DNA from: Bacteroidales bacterium
GTDB taxonomy: Bacteria; Bacteroidota; Bacteroidia; Bacteroidales; WCHB1-69
Assembly (NCBI GenBank): GCA_031272415.1
Contig: JAISTU010000181.1
Coordinates: forward strand, 1 to 14,184
Reading direction: 5' to 3'
Length of the DNA stretch: 14,184 bases
The notes under the pieces were generated by a model. The model worked only from the letters and a program-made list of their open reading frames with translations, made no database searches and was not told where the DNA came from. Of the stretch, positions 14,086 to 14,184 are shown one piece after another (the stretch's first letter is position 1; the number at the start of each line of letters is the position of its first letter). Position numbers and translations under genes: made by a program.

Positions 14086-14184
14086 GTCTGAACCACGATT
14101 TTCGTATGATTTATATGATTATCAGGATTTTAAAATTGTCTGAACTTTGATTTTCGTAAGATTTGCAGGATGCGCAAGATTATA
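14086..14184 (+). repeat. Tandem 52-bp units beginning GTCTGAAC, with spaced GATT motifs
   Basis: Unit 1 starts at 14086 and unit 2 at 14138, exactly 52 nt apart; the second runs to the window edge. GAT triplets begin at 14097, 14108, 14117 and 14126 in unit 1 and at 14149, 14160, 14169 and 14178 in unit 2, the same positions in each unit. The two units of the palindrome at 8575-8774 follow the same plan in inverted orientation. Confidence 0.85.

Larger units (their letters stand above)
13919..14184. other. Repeat-rich intergenic region at the right edge
   Basis: No gene is visible in these 266 nt. The part nearest adk (13919-13990) is AT-rich leader on the minus strand with no convincing TAnnTTTG match. 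The rest is a heptamer array (14010-14034) between two T-tract-GCA blocks, a 37-nt spacer, and two tandem GTCTGAAC units reaching the window end. Confidence 0.6.

Overview
This window most likely comes from a low-GC member of the Bacteroidota. The evidence is the AT-rich composition, the TAnnTTTG promoter elements (for example at 5859-5866 and 8814-8821), the protein families present (RnfB, DUF5063, DUF4143-type ATPase, AAA-ATPase-like/PD-(D/E)XK proteins), the Bacteroidota-style adk-obg pair and the near absence of Shine-Dalgarno sequences. A genus cannot be named from what is visible. No rRNA, tRNA, CRISPR array or complete insertion sequence was seen.

Layout, left to right. (1) 1-597 is the 3' part of an AAA-ATPase-like/PD-(D/E)XK nuclease-family gene, followed by a heptamer repeat and a 413-nt AT-rich gap. 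(2) 1011-4001 holds dnaA, a DUF58/von Willebrand A protein and a DUF5063 protein on the + strand. (3) 4002-5908 is an accessory stretch: a decayed dispersed repeat, a DUF422 (carotenoid-biosynthesis-like) membrane protein, a DUF2147 gene broken by an in-frame TAG, and a DUF1905 protein. (4) 5831-8588 is a tight promoter-rnfB-pepP-queH operon with gaps of 2 and 5 nt, ending inside a 200-bp imperfect palindrome. (5) 8786-10701 is glmS with its own promoter, nearly identical to the rnfB promoter. (6) 10767-11733 is the wreck of a DUF4143-type AAA ATPase. (7) 11754-13918, minus strand, is adk-obg, in which adk is a tandem fusion of two adenylate kinase domains and the second has lost several substrate-site residues. 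(8) 13919-14184 is a repeat-rich intergenic region running off the window.

Most functions are housekeeping: replication initiation, amino-sugar synthesis, tRNA queuosine synthesis, peptide trimming, adenylate balance and ribosome-associated GTPase. The less ordinary material is a composite repeat family seen at two loci. Its parts are a heptamer array, a T-tract ending in GCA, and 52-bp-class units that begin GTCTGAAC and then carry GATT at nearly invariant 11-9-9-nt steps. The other unusual item is the double adenylate kinase. I did not find a clear new defence or mobile system; these two are the best leads.
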